A stretch of DNA of 64,000 bases from Pseudomonas viridiflava (GCF_900602065.1 NZ_UWFN01000116.1:248001-312000); one strand, 5' to 3'. Positions 1 to 8,988 are shown, numbered from the stretch's first letter. The notes: a model not told the origin generated them from the sequence alone. Translations and numbers: made by a program.

Positions 1-647
1 TATGGGAGGGGGTTGTTAGCGCCGAAACGCAGCTTGCAACTGGTCAGCCTGCCGCCGCACTTATCGAACGCAGCATCGGTCACGATGATGTCGTCTGCAT
101 CCGCAACTGGCGGACCGTTGTACCCGCAGTACGGGCCACGGTATCCGCCACAGCTGAGCCACCAGCAGACGTTCGCCACGATCTGGCGGCGTGGTAGCTG
201 CACGCCCATGAAGTCCAACGCACTGGCCAGCTCAAACTGAACCGTTTCCTTGTCCTCGCCGGACTTGCGTTCGACATACCAAATGTCCACCGGGATCTCT
301 TCGTCCGGGTCCGCTTCGGGCTGGCCGTCGAGGTACTTGCCCAGCGTTCTGTGCCGGATCAGCTTCGCACCCACCAAGTCATCGAAGTACAGGACCAGCG
401 CGGTGATGAACCCGCCGACGTTTCCAACGGAAAGCGTCGGGGAAGGCTGCGTACCCTGCCCGGTCATTTCGAAGCCTTCAGCCTTGATCGGCCATGGCGA
501 GTACTCGTGACCCTGCCAGAAGATCGAGGCTTCTTGCGGGTAGCCGTGGAAGCGGTAGAGCTCGGCGCCCAGCGCGGTGGCATCAAGCTCAAAAAGCTCC
601 ACCCACGCGCCCGGCTCCAGGGTCTGGATATCGGCCGTAATCGGCAT
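1..647 (-). CDS. Phage minor tail protein L (partial, 3' end outside window)
   Basis: Lambda gpL-like tail-tip protein. The frame is open from the ATG at 647 to the window edge (215 codons), preceded by an AGGAAG ribosome site. The C-terminal part carries five cysteines (C161, C166, C174, C197, C204). The family is known to bind an iron-sulfur cluster through four C-terminal cysteines, and the C174-C197-C204 spacing looks like that cluster. It is the last late gene visible; gpK, gpI and gpJ homologues would be expected beyond position 1. Unlike lambda, it is separated from gpM by a tail fibre and a fibre-assembly gene. Identity is inferred from sequence pattern and order. Confidence 0.8.
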   Translation of the reverse strand, partial: MPITADIQTLEPGAWVELFELDATALGAELYRFHGYPQEASIFWQGHEYSPWPIKAEGFEMTGQGTQPSPTLSVGNVGGFITALVLYFDDLVGAKLIRHRTLGKYLDGQPEADPDEEIPVDIWYVERKSGEDKETVQFELASALDFMGVQLPRRQIVANVCWWLSCGGYRGPYCGYNGPPVADADDIIVTDAAFDKCGGRLTSCKLRFGANNPLP

Positions 648-656
648 GGCGCTTCC

Positions 657-1094
657 TCAGTAGGGTTGTATCGGACGCTTGCTCATTTCAGGGAAGTCAG
701 CATGGCCTTCTTTCCATGCTCGAACCTTCCCTCGGTAGCCAAGCCACTGGGTTCTGGTTCCGGGTAACAGATCGTCAGGCGGAACATCTGCCTCGGCTTC
801 CTCCAGCGCTTCGAGCTGGCGATTGATGGTAATTATTTGCTGCTCGCGCCAATCGTCTTCAACGATTACGGCCTTGGCTCGCAAAGTCGATGCCGTAATG
901 GCCCACGTTCCGTCAGCCTGGGCTGTGTAATCGTTAGATTCGTATTGATCATCACCAAGCGGACGTTGGTAATGCATGATCACCCACCCTTCGGGAAGGT
1001 CGCCGCCTACCTGCTGGTGGCTTTGCCCGACCACAGCGTAGACAGGCTCTACAACGTTTCGCAATTCGACCTGTAATTCGTTGTTTTCTTGCAT
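657..1094 (-). CDS. Tail fibre assembly protein
   Basis: Small acidic protein (145 aa) with the C-terminal pattern W-x-x-YR-x-x-VRAW ... FP ... RPIQP typical of caudoviral tail fibre assembly chaperones. These act during virion assembly to fold or attach the distal fibre. I chose the ATG at 1094 because it follows the stop of the tail fibre gene by 2 bp; a longer frame from 1124 would overlap that gene by 28 bp and lacks a better ribosome site. The immediate fibre neighbour supports the role. Confidence 0.6.
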   Translation of the reverse strand: MQENNELQVELRNVVEPVYAVVGQSHQQVGGDLPEGWVIMHYQRPLGDDQYESNDYTAQADGTWAITASTLRAKAVIVEDDWREQQIITINRQLEALEEAEADVPPDDLLPGTRTQWLGYRGKVRAWKEGHADFPEMSKRPIQPY

Positions 1095-1096
1095 GA

Positions 1097-2965
1097 TTAG
1101 ACCTTGGCCACCAGGACTCGACACGGGAGTGTTGTTTGGATTGCTGGATAAGTTTCGATAGTCGAGAACTGGCCCACACGTGCGGCAGAGTGCACGCCAG
1201 CCGATCCGGTTTGCGTAACAATCTGAGAGTTATCACCCCGAGGCGCGGCGATAACTCCATAAGTCGCAGTTGTGCTACCGAAAGCCGTCGGAAATACGGT
1301 TTCCCATGCGCCACCTAAGAAAACTTGAGGCAAACAAATTACCGGGGCGAGACCATAGGGGTTGGCGCTCACATAGCGAGAGTTATTCACTACGTTAGCG
1401 GGTGCAGCCTGCGTGCCGCCGTTCGGGTAAACGTAAGTGTGAGCGCCTGCTTCGAGAGCCTGGATACGTGCTTGCTGATTCGCATAACTCGTCGCCAAGA
1501 CGGCAGCGTCAGCTGCTCCGGCGTTGCTAACCGCGCCGAAAAGCACAACGCCCCACACGCCTATACCGTGAGTTGAAAAAGTTTCCGTGCCGGTGCGAGG
1601 CGTCCCGTTAACGTCATCGGTCATACGCCGACCCGAGTTAAATACTGGATAGCCGTTTGCGTTACCCGTGCCAGTGGAACTGCCCCACGCAATCGTGTTA
1701 CCTACAGGGTCTGGGCCTTGTCGCGTATTCCCGCTGTTGCTTGTAGCGATACCTCCGCCAATGGGGCGCGTATCGTTTACAAAGTAGCCCGCCATTTCTA
1801 CGCGATAACCTTGCGTCTGATCCTGACGAACCTTACCCGGAGCAAAGCCAAGTGTGCCGTCTGGACGGAACATCAGAGGGCCGATTGAGCCTGCCTGCTT
1901 ACCGTTCCAGTCTGGAACGCGTAACTGTTTAGTTACCGGATCATAGGCCCAGCAAGCCCGCATCGTTGGATCAGATAGCCACAGCACCGGAGTAGTAACG
2001 GGCACCGATGGCGTAGAGCTTTGTATGTTGGCAACCGCATCCGGATATAGAACGTCGGCCCCTTCGATTAATTGGCCATCCGCATACGGCACGCCTGCAA
2101 TCACCATGGATCGGCTAGACAAAGTTCTCATCTCGCCGAATATCGCGCCGCTGCCTCCGCTGCTGGATACCTCGGTAAAAACACCATTCTTGAAACCGTA
2201 AGTCTTGCCATCGGTGAGGGATGGAAAGGCAGGCATAAACCCTGCAGTAGTTGCGGAAGATACCGGATGCTGCCCGGTGCCACCTTTACCCACGTGAGCA
2301 CTGATCTGAGCCTGGAGCTTTCCCAGCCCACTCAGCACAGTATCAGTTGCAGCTATGACCGCCGCGCTATCCAAAACGAGCCCGGCCAGAGCGGTGCCGA
2401 GCGTCCGGGCTCCAGTCCAGTACTTGTTTGTCGCGCCTTCGGTTAGGCCGTCGGTCGTCGTAGCCGAAGCTGCCAGCTTGGCCTTTTCGGCATCGGTGAA
2501 AGGGTTAGTGTCCGGGTTCGACTCGTAAAGCGATTTGACCTGTGCGGCGGTGATTGGGTCAGCAGAGCCGCCAGCCAGCCACACGCTATCCGTGGCATCC
2601 CAGATAAAGCGCACCGCATCGGCGCCGGCGGTATCGACGTCGGCATAGTCACCCGGTACTGCATCGGTAACACCCGCAACCAATGCGGCAAGGTCGGTGA
2701 AGGTTCCGCGAAAGTGTGGCGACTCCAGACCGGCAAGCTTGGTCTTCTCTTGCTGGGTGAACGATGCCTCAGAGAGCCCGAGACCTGACACCTTGTCGAC
2801 CTTGTCGGCCAATCCCGCTGTCGCGGCGTCAGCCGACCCCTGAGCTGTCGAGGTGCGCTGATCCAGCTCGGCGAAGTTGGCATTGATCTTTGCCCCACCT
2901 TCGCGCAGCGATTCTCCGCTCCCATCGTTCGCAGTCTGGCCGATATTGATTGGTTGAATGCTCAT
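1097..2965 (-). CDS. Tail fibre protein
   Basis: 622-aa receptor-binding fibre. The N-terminus (about residues 1-130) has the pattern of siphophage and Pseudomonas fibres that start with INIGQTANDGSGESLREGGAKIN-type shaft sequence, followed by an Ala/Thr-rich coiled region and a domain around GDYADVD...RFIWD. The C-terminal half is Gly/Asn/Ser-rich and beta-structured, as expected for a receptor-binding head. It overlaps the stop of gpM by 4 bp and is followed by its assembly chaperone. Host-range specificity probably resides in the C-terminal third. Confidence 0.75.
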   Translation of the reverse strand: MSIQPINIGQTANDGSGESLREGGAKINANFAELDQRTSTAQGSADAATAGLADKVDKVSGLGLSEASFTQQEKTKLAGLESPHFRGTFTDLAALVAGVTDAVPGDYADVDTAGADAVRFIWDATDSVWLAGGSADPITAAQVKSLYESNPDTNPFTDAEKAKLAASATTTDGLTEGATNKYWTGARTLGTALAGLVLDSAAVIAATDTVLSGLGKLQAQISAHVGKGGTGQHPVSSATTAGFMPAFPSLTDGKTYGFKNGVFTEVSSSGGSGAIFGEMRTLSSRSMVIAGVPYADGQLIEGADVLYPDAVANIQSSTPSVPVTTPVLWLSDPTMRACWAYDPVTKQLRVPDWNGKQAGSIGPLMFRPDGTLGFAPGKVRQDQTQGYRVEMAGYFVNDTRPIGGGIATSNSGNTRQGPDPVGNTIAWGSSTGTGNANGYPVFNSGRRMTDDVNGTPRTGTETFSTHGIGVWGVVLFGAVSNAGAADAAVLATSYANQQARIQALEAGAHTYVYPNGGTQAAPANVVNNSRYVSANPYGLAPVICLPQVFLGGAWETVFPTAFGSTTATYGVIAAPRGDNSQIVTQTGSAGVHSAARVGQFSTIETYPAIQTTLPCRVLVAKV

Positions 2966-3297
2966 GGATGGAAGGCCTGTTCAAAGGTTGCGCTGACCGT
3001 CCATACGGACGCGCTGACATTGCGGAGCTGGTAGGTTTTGCAGCGAAACAACAATTCCTCACACATCGGCTCGGTCCATTTGAATGCTGCAGCGCCGGCC
3101 TGTTTATCGAGGAAGGCTTCAATTTCCTTCGCCCGGGCCTTGTCACCCGTGAAGGTGAGCGGCCAAGACTGGGTTTTGTTGTTGATGCCATCCTTGGCGA
3201 CCTGCTCGTAACCATCCCCGAACCTGGCAGATTTGTTCCGAAACGAGGTCGTTCCTGTCGGCTCTTTATCAGGCCGCCACGTGAAGGTATCTGCCAT
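2962..3297 (-). CDS. Minor tail protein M
   Basis: 111-aa protein of the lambda gpM/Phage_min_tail family. It starts with MADTFTWRPD, then has a basic region matching SARFGDGYEQV and a beta-rich core ending in SVWTVSATFEQAF. In lambda this protein joins the tail tip after gpH and before gpL. It lies 8 bp downstream of the tape measure gene, as in lambda. Length agrees with the family. Confidence 0.8.
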   Translation of the reverse strand: MADTFTWRPDKEPTGTTSFRNKSARFGDGYEQVAKDGINNKTQSWPLTFTGDKARAKEIEAFLDKQAGAAAFKWTEPMCEELLFRCKTYQLRNVSASVWTVSATFEQAFHP

Positions 3298-3305
3298 GTT
3301 CGGTC

Positions 3306-6300
3306 CTAGCCTTGATTGTTCAGGATTTTCCAGATACGCCCGCCCGGCTGGGTTGAGCGCGATATGGCTTGCTCAGCCTCGGTCTTTGCAACGGACTGAA
3401 TCGCCTTGCCCATGGCAGCGGAATCGGACTGAGTGGTTTGCGCCTGATCTTCAGGAACCTGCACGGATACAGCGACCGGGAAGTTGTAGGTATTGCTCGA
3501 CGAACCACCAGACCCGCCGCCCAAAGCACGTACGCCGAGTTGGCCGCCCGCAGTTCGGGTCAGCGGCATGATTGCCTCAGGCCCTGCCTCACCCATGACG
3601 CCAGTCTTGCCGCCCGCCATGCCAAAGGCGGTCGGGTTGCTGACGATGCTGTTGGAGAATGCCGCGCCATTGGCGAACATCTGCACGCCACTATTCCAGG
3701 CACCGCCTTTTGCCTGAGGAAATGAGACATTTCCGTTGCTAGCGTCGAATTGGCTGCCGAAATCACTTGCACCCTGCTCTGCACCGCCAGCGGTCGCCTC
3801 ACCAGTAGCGCCGCCACCGCCGCCGGTAAAGTAATTGGTTGCAGCGCCTACCAAAGCCGTCAACAGCGCAGAGCTTGCCTGCCTTGCCGCGATACGCGCC
3901 ATATCCGCCAGAATCGACTTCGTAAAGTCAGCGAAGGAGGCTTTGCCGGTCAGGGCGAAGTTGACGATCGCGTCTTCCATGCCTGTGAAAGCATTTGTGA
4001 ACAGGCTTTTCGTCTGCCCAGCAACATCGCGAGCCGACTCCAGATAGTTGCTGAAAGCCGACGTTGCGCCATTGCTCCAACTGCCCTGCGCCTCCGACAT
4101 CTTGTCGTAGTTTTTGAGCGTGGTTTCAGTGAGGTCGCTTTCGCTTTGGTTGATGGCCTCCAACTTCTTCTGGTACTCCTCGGCGCTCATGTTGCGCGAG
4201 GCGTCGGCCTTGTCCCGCGCCAGATCCAGACGTTGCTGGTTGGCCCTGTCTGCGATTCCGTTTATCGAACCGCTCAGCGATGCCTGGCGGTCACCCTGCC
4301 CCACGCCAGCGGCCGCACGCTCGCCTGCAAGCTGTAAAGCCTCGTTTTGACGGTTGAGTGCGTCGGTATAGTTGCTGATCGCGAGCTGCTGCTTTGCCAA
4401 GCGCCCAGTCTCGGCATTAGCGAGCACTTCAAGCTCGGTGTCAGCTTCCTGCTGGGCCTTGACCATGCTGGCCCGGGCGTCCGCAATCTTCTGATCGAGC
4501 TGGATGCGCTGCGCGGCGGATGTACTGGCCTTGCCCTTTGCTGCTTCCAATGCTGCGATTTCAGACTCATAAGCCGCCGCAACCTCGACGCGCTCCTGCT
4601 CAACCAAGGCAACCCGCTGGCTGCTGTAAGACTCGGCCGATACCAGACCGGCCTTTTGGGCCGAGTCCAGTTCCTTCTCGATATTTTGGTAGTAGCTGAG
4701 GACCGATTTGAGCTGGTTCTGCGCATCGTTGAATCCGGTCAGGTCTACAGCGGTGCTGCCGCCCTTCTTGGTTTCCTTGAACTTGTCGCGGGTCTGCTTC
4801 TCAAGCGCCGCTTCCTGCTCGGCCGTGATCTGGAATCCCGCCTTGCGTGCCTGAGCGATCTCGCGCTGGTTGTCCTGTAGCGCCTTGGTCAGCTTCGTCG
4901 ACTTGGAGGCTGTTGAATCCAGGTTCTTCTGGAGCGTTTCATAGGCCTTGGTCCCTTCACGGATGTTCAGCGCATCGAACATCTGCTGACGGGCCTTGGC
5001 TTGGTCGTCGACCTCCTTCTGCAGCAGCGCCGTTACATCGCTTTGAGCACCTGACTCGCCCCGACCAAGCATGCCGAGGTCCGGGTTATCTCCAAGAATG
5101 AGTGGATTGCTTTGAGCGTTTCGAAGCGTGGCCATGCGGTCAGCCAGCTTGTCGAACTTCTCGTCGAATGTATCTTCCCGACCAATGTCGAGAATGGCAT
5201 CCCATGCACCTTTAGCGCCGCTCTTTACTGCAGCCCAGGCAGATTCAATCGCGCCAAGATTGTTGGTGATGGTTCCAGCGCGCTCCACCAGAGCATCAGC
5301 GTAGGCACCCTCCGCGACCTGCTGAGCACCCAAAGTATCGCCCTGCTCCTGCAAAGCGCGGATCTGAGTGAATACGGCAGCGGTGAGGAAGTTGTACTTG
5401 TCATTCAACGCAACGACGGCTTTGACCGGATCGTCTGCCAGCTTGGCGAACTCTGCGACCGTTTCCGCTGCCGCCTTTCCAGTAGCTTTCTCGAACGCCA
5501 GCGCGGCTACGGCGATTTCTTCAAAGCTGCTGCTGACAATCTTGCCGGTACCGGCCAATTGGGCCAGAACTGCGGCGGCAGCACCTGTGGTGCCCACCGT
5601 AGCGCTTACCTGCTTCGCCATCCCAGCAAGTGATGCGGTCGTCGTGCCGGCCGAATTGCCGGTCGTGACCAGCGCATCGCGGAATTTTTCCTGCTCTTCG
5701 CTGCCCTGGTAGTAAGCCAGCGCCAACACGCCAATCGCTGCAGCGGCGACAGTGAACGGGTTGACCAAACCGAGGACGTAGCCGCCCAAGGCCTTGGCTG
5801 CCGGTACAGCGCCGCCGAACATATCCTTGAGCTGCCCGCCCTGTTGCAGGAATACCGTCAGAGGAGCCTGGCCGCCTTGCAGCGAAACAGCGATGTCAGT
5901 GAACTGTGCAGGGACGCCACGCAACGCAGCAGCTGTCTGCTTTGCGGTGTTGCCCGTACGGGTCAGGCTGTCATCAAAGCGCCCAAGGTTCGCCCGGGAC
6001 TGATCGATCTTCGCCTGGTATTCGCTGAACGTTGCGGCATCCAGTCCAACGCCCTTGTGCTTGGCAAGCTTCGTTTCCAGGTCGTCGAGTCGACCGAGGG
6101 CTTTAACAGTAGGGTCAATCTCGCCCAACAGGTCAGACAGCTCATCCCGCTGTTTCTTGAAGGACTCGGAAGCCTTGTCAGCGCCCTTCGCTAAACCCTC
6201 GGACGCCTTCTCTGCCCGGCCGCCCGCCGCCGTAAGCTTATCGAGGTCAGAGCTCGCCTGCGCGGCATCGGTCGAATCGACCTTGATACCGAGTTCAGCA

Positions 6301-6311
6301 ATGGTTGTCAT
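3306..6311 (-). CDS. Tail length tape measure protein
   Basis: 1001-aa lambda gpH-like tape measure that sets tail length and is ejected with the DNA. The N-terminal region (about 1-250) has the TMP_2-type block containing ALRGVPAQFTDIAVSLQGGQ, followed by a hydrophobic stretch rich in Ala/Gly/Val. A long Ala/Gln/Glu/Lys coiled-coil middle follows. A lambda-type C-terminal domain (about 770-830, FALTGKASFADFTKSILADM) precedes a Gly-rich region. It lies directly after the frameshifted G/GT chaperone pair, as in lambda. The length implies a long flexible siphovirus tail. Confidence 0.92.
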   Translation of the reverse strand: MTTIAELGIKVDSTDAAQASSDLDKLTAAGGRAEKASEGLAKGADKASESFKKQRDELSDLLGEIDPTVKALGRLDDLETKLAKHKGVGLDAATFSEYQAKIDQSRANLGRFDDSLTRTGNTAKQTAAALRGVPAQFTDIAVSLQGGQAPLTVFLQQGGQLKDMFGGAVPAAKALGGYVLGLVNPFTVAAAAIGVLALAYYQGSEEQEKFRDALVTTGNSAGTTTASLAGMAKQVSATVGTTGAAAAVLAQLAGTGKIVSSSFEEIAVAALAFEKATGKAAAETVAEFAKLADDPVKAVVALNDKYNFLTAAVFTQIRALQEQGDTLGAQQVAEGAYADALVERAGTITNNLGAIESAWAAVKSGAKGAWDAILDIGREDTFDEKFDKLADRMATLRNAQSNPLILGDNPDLGMLGRGESGAQSDVTALLQKEVDDQAKARQQMFDALNIREGTKAYETLQKNLDSTASKSTKLTKALQDNQREIAQARKAGFQITAEQEAALEKQTRDKFKETKKGGSTAVDLTGFNDAQNQLKSVLSYYQNIEKELDSAQKAGLVSAESYSSQRVALVEQERVEVAAAYESEIAALEAAKGKASTSAAQRIQLDQKIADARASMVKAQQEADTELEVLANAETGRLAKQQLAISNYTDALNRQNEALQLAGERAAAGVGQGDRQASLSGSINGIADRANQQRLDLARDKADASRNMSAEEYQKKLEAINQSESDLTETTLKNYDKMSEAQGSWSNGATSAFSNYLESARDVAGQTKSLFTNAFTGMEDAIVNFALTGKASFADFTKSILADMARIAARQASSALLTALVGAATNYFTGGGGGATGEATAGGAEQGASDFGSQFDASNGNVSFPQAKGGAWNSGVQMFANGAAFSNSIVSNPTAFGMAGGKTGVMGEAGPEAIMPLTRTAGGQLGVRALGGGSGGSSSNTYNFPVAVSVQVPEDQAQTTQSDSAAMGKAIQSVAKTEAEQAISRSTQPGGRIWKILNNQG

Positions 6312-6321
6312 GCGCGCTCCG

Positions 6322-7016
6322 TTACTTCGATTCGCTCATAACGAGCATGGCTTCGGCCTCCATGACACGAATGTCCTGGAATGCTTTGGTGGTGTCGGTT
6401 GGCTTCATACCAAGCAGTTGGGCGACAGCCGGGATTGCGGTGTAGTCCAGGCCAATAGGCCCACCCATCCCGACGCGCCATTGCGTGGACATTGCTTCGA
6501 ACAGGAGGAAGGCAGGCCAGATATCAGGCCAGACCTCGAACTCGAGATCGGGAATGTCAGCCTTGGTCATGCCAAAGGCTGCGAGGTCTGCGTCGGACGG
6601 CCCAGGCTCATAAAGCGCCCGGGCCGCCTGCGTCAGTTTCCCAGTCGGGCCGGGTTGTACGCGCCCTGATAGGCCTCCAGCACTGCCTGAGGTGCGCCGA
6701 CGCAAGTAGTGACCAGAGCAGTAACGGACTCATCGTCGAACTTGTCGTCGAAAGCCCAACCAGTGACGATTTCCTTGATCTGGGAAACCTGCAATTCGAT
6801 CTCGGAGGCCGTTGCCTGCTGCCACGACATGCCCTCTTCCTTGACCTTGGCAGCATGTGCGTCGCGGGCTTGATTCCACTTGTCGAACAACGCCGACAGC
6901 TCCAGGCGGTTCAGATAAGCGAAAGTGAACTCCACCTGAACAGGATCGGCCCCAACGCGCGGAATGCCGACCTTCGCCGTGAATGTCGGAGTCTGAGCAA
7001 TCTTTATCTTCGCCAT
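6322..7016 (-). CDS. Tail assembly chaperone GT, -1 frameshift product
   Basis: Predicted fusion made when ribosomes slip back one base near the end of the G-like gene. The G part contributes 127 residues (7016 to 6636). After slipping, translation continues in the frame ending at 6322 for 104 residues, giving about 231 aa. The T part has the pattern of phage DUF1799 proteins (YEPGPSDADLAAFGM..., EVWPDIWPAFLLFEAM). In lambda, gpGT binds the tape measure through its T domain and recruits tail-tube subunits. The T frame has no ribosome site or plausible start of its own, which supports expression only by slippage. Confidence 0.8.
6633..7016 (-). CDS. Tail assembly chaperone G
   Basis: 127-aa lambda gpG-like chaperone (MAKIKIAQTPTFTAKVGIP..., a phage tail assembly chaperone pattern) encoded between the tube protein and the tape measure. 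The C-terminus reads ...NPARLGN and the last two codons before the stop form the slippery heptamer described separately. Both the short G form and the longer GT form are needed in lambda, in a fixed ratio. It starts 4 bp after the tube protein stop. Confidence 0.85.
   Translation of the reverse strand: MAKIKIAQTPTFTAKVGIPRVGADPVQVEFTFAYLNRLELSALFDKWNQARDAHAAKVKEEGMSWQQATASEIELQVSQIKEIVTGWAFDDKFDDESVTALVTTCVGAPQAVLEAYQGAYNPARLGN
6636..6642 (-). promoter_or_regulatory. Programmed -1 frameshift slippery site GGGAAAC
   Basis: On the minus strand the zero-frame codons are CTG-GGA-AAC-TGA, so the heptamer is G-GGA-AAC, an exact X-XXY-YYZ slippery sequence directly before the G stop. Lambda uses GGGAAAG at the same place. 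Slipping leads into the T frame, which is open to 6322. Confidence 0.88.
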
Positions 7017-7019
7017 TGA

Positions 7020-7673
7020 TTACGCCGCCGCCTGATAACGAGTCGGGCGCGAGGCCAACGACAGAGTGATGGTGCGGGTCATGATGTTGTTGCGAGACAG
7101 CGACGGCGTCGAAGTGATCGACACATACGCGTTGTAGTATATCTCGGAGCCATTCGGCAGCTTCAGCCGGACCACGCGGGACTCCTTGTCCTCGTCTGCG
7201 CTCTCGCAGATCGGCACATAAGGTAGCAGCGGGTCATCCGCTACTGTGATGGTCATGCTGATCGGCGACTTGGTGGTCGGCAGTTGACGGTCGTCATCGT
7301 CCTCAAGGAAGCCGAACGTGGTGAACTGCTGATCACCGCCGCTGGTTGCGACTTCGGTGATCTGCGCAATCTGCGCCCAGGCACTCACAGTGCGGACGGA
7401 GCCAACACCGGCACCAGCCGTGTAGACATTGGTCTTGGTGGTGTCGATGCCTTCCAGCGCGAACGAGTCTGCCAACGCAGCGTCAACGCGGGCCACACGG
7501 TCATTCAGGCGAGTCCAGCCGGAGGTAACGACAATGATGTCGCCGTCTTCCAGGCTGTGACCTGCCGCCTGAACAACGGCAGGCTGCGCATTACTGATGG
7601 CAGTAGCCAGCACGGCAGCGCTGAACACAGATGCAATTTCCATGATCGCGCCGTTGGGGAGCTTGAACGCCAT
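7020..7673 (-). CDS. Major tail tube protein
   Basis: 217-aa tail tube subunit of the lambda gpV/Phage_tail_3 type. It begins MAFKLPNGAIMEIAS, is beta-rich throughout and shows the GDQQFTTFGFLEDDDDRQLPT motif common in siphophage tube proteins. It polymerises into the tail tube around the tape measure. The gene lies between the tail terminator and the chaperones, the standard order. An intrinsic terminator immediately upstream separates it from the tail-terminator gene. Confidence 0.85.
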   Translation of the reverse strand: MAFKLPNGAIMEIASVFSAAVLATAISNAQPAVVQAAGHSLEDGDIIVVTSGWTRLNDRVARVDAALADSFALEGIDTTKTNVYTAGAGVGSVRTVSAWAQIAQITEVATSGGDQQFTTFGFLEDDDDRQLPTTKSPISMTITVADDPLLPYVPICESADEDKESRVVRLKLPNGSEIYYNAYVSITSTPSLSRNNIMTRTITLSLASRPTRYQAAA

Positions 7674-7697
7674 TGGTGTTTCCTCTTTTCAGAAATG

Positions 7698-7721
7698 AAA
7701 AAACCCGCTCAATGGCGGGTT
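7698..7721 (-). terminator. Intrinsic terminator inside late operon
   Basis: On the minus strand a 7-bp stem (AACCCGC/GCGGGTT, 6-nt loop) is followed by six T. It sits between the tail terminator gene and the tube protein gene, within one late transcription unit. Confidence 0.75.
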
Positions 7722-7742
7722 CAGGTTTGCCCAACGGGCGAA

Positions 7743-8153
7743 TTAGTTAGTGTCGGAGCGGTACTGGAATGATGCGGATACGGTCAGCGTCGTGTCGCCA
7801 ATGATTGGCGGGCCCGGCTCAACCGGTGTGAGCACCAGCACCTCGAATTCGTCACGCTTGAGTCTGAGAAAGGCCGGGAACAGATCGGCCAGCTCATCGA
7901 CCAGGCCCTCTGCATCGCCGGTACCGTTACCGACCGGCGTCACGACGTTGATCTGGAACACGCCGGTGTAAACCCGGTGATCGCCTGACAGCGTGTTGGT
8001 GTTGGTTCCGGCCGGAAGCATGAAAGCGCTCAGGTAGGTCTCATCGGATGCGGGGGTGAAGTTCACGCCCTGGTAAGAGACGCGCAGTTCGCGCTCGGCA
8101 GCCCACGCGGCGAGGCGCAACTCGAACAGGGAGCGAATGATTTTGTGGCTCAT
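7743..8153 (-). CDS. Tail terminator protein (DUF4128-like)
   Basis: 136-aa protein with the DUF4128/phage tail-terminator pattern: N-terminal helix, FMLPAGTNTNTLSGDHRVYTGVFQINVVTPVG core, EGLVDELADLFP helix and C-terminal beta strand VSASFQYRSDTN. Tail terminators cap the tube when its length is reached and form the joint with the head. It overlaps the neighbouring HK97-gp10-like gene by 4 bp, which suggests translational coupling. Confidence 0.7.
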   Translation of the reverse strand: MSHKIIRSLFELRLAAWAAERELRVSYQGVNFTPASDETYLSAFMLPAGTNTNTLSGDHRVYTGVFQINVVTPVGNGTGDAEGLVDELADLFPAFLRLKRDEFEVLVLTPVEPGPPIIGDTTLTVSASFQYRSDTN

Positions 8154-8572
8154 ACCTGGTTGTTCCTGATGGCCTCCAGCACGATTTGCTGAAAGCTTGC
8201 CTGGGTTATCCTGACCATGCCCTGCGGCGCTTGATCGGAATGGCCATATTCGAGAGGGATCGCGTATGGCAGGTTGTTGACGATGAAAGCAGTCTCGCCT
8301 GCCTTGAACAGGATCGAGTCACCCGCAATTCGTGCGGTTGCGTCAGCACCTGTGGGGTCCAACGTGGAAAGCGTGCCAGCGGCCGGAGCTTCAATGCTGA
8401 ACTGCCAGTTGCCACGAAAGCGGCCAGTATCGACCGGCGACATTCGGATCAGTGAGTTACCCAGTTCGATAACGATCTCGCGCAGACTTGCGTCGACCGC
8501 CTCTTTAGCTTGTTCCGCGAACTCGGCGAGCTGCAATGCGAAGCTGCCTTGCTGACCGGCATACTTGTTCAT
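8150..8572 (-). CDS. HK97 gp10-like head-tail/tail completion protein
   Basis: 140-aa protein. The central motif SPVDTGRFRGNWQ and the following EYGHSDQAP are typical of HK97 gp10-like tail-completion proteins, which sit at the neck and help complete the tail. Start and stop overlap both neighbours by 4 bp, so it belongs to a tightly coupled neck-gene block. Confidence 0.75.
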   Translation of the reverse strand: MNKYAGQQGSFALQLAEFAEQAKEAVDASLREIVIELGNSLIRMSPVDTGRFRGNWQFSIEAPAAGTLSTLDPTGADATARIAGDSILFKAGETAFIVNNLPYAIPLEYGHSDQAPQGMVRITQASFQQIVLEAIRNNQV

Positions 8573-8937
8573 GATCGGACCTGCAGCTCATAGAGCAGCG
8601 GCTTCCCGGCTGGGTTGATCTCTTTCAGCGGCGGGATGATTGACCAGGTGCGGCCCTGCACGATGACCTTGCTGAGCAACGTAGGTGGCACTTCAAGGCC
8701 TTTCGCGGCGAGCTTCAGCTTTTTGTCGCCGACCTTGATCAGGGTATTGGTTTGGAACTCATCACCCGTGAAGTCGAGCATGATGCCCTGGGCGATGCGT
8801 TCGGTGACCGCGTCCGGTGCCGTGCCGCCCTTGCTCGGGTCATAGGCACCCTTCGTAACGTCGCGGATGGTGACCGGCTGGCCGAAATCGGTGATGAGGT
8901 CGAGAGCCATCACGGCCATTTCTTCGTAAAAGGACAT
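8569..8937 (-). CDS. Head-tail joining (stopper-like) protein
   Basis: 122-aa beta-rich protein (DFGQPVTIRDVT...VTERIAQGIMLDFTGDEFQTNTLIKVGDKKLKLAA...WSIIPPLKEINPAGKPLLYELQVRS). This is the pattern of small head-closure or stopper proteins of siphophages. Position between the connector-like gene and the gp10-like gene fits a neck role. Assignment rests on pattern and order rather than on a catalytic motif. Confidence 0.6.
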   Translation of the reverse strand: MSFYEEMAVMALDLITDFGQPVTIRDVTKGAYDPSKGGTAPDAVTERIAQGIMLDFTGDEFQTNTLIKVGDKKLKLAAKGLEVPPTLLSKVIVQGRTWSIIPPLKEINPAGKPLLYELQVRS

Positions 8938-8953
8938 GAGGGCTCCAGATGTG

Positions 8954-8977
8954 AAAAGCCCACCTGAAAGGTGGGCT
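8954..8977 (-). terminator. Intrinsic terminator inside late operon
   Basis: On the minus strand a perfect 9-bp stem (AGCCCACCT/AGGTGGGCT) with a 3-nt loop is followed by TTTT. It lies between a 62-aa gene and the stopper gene. Confidence 0.65.
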
Positions 8978-8988
8978 GCTTGTCGGTA

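Noticed and set aside
6322..6705. Independent start for the T-frame gene at 6705
   Set aside because: No ribosome site, and the first 23 residues are an Arg/Gly/Ser shadow of the G coding sequence; frameshifting from G explains the frame fully.
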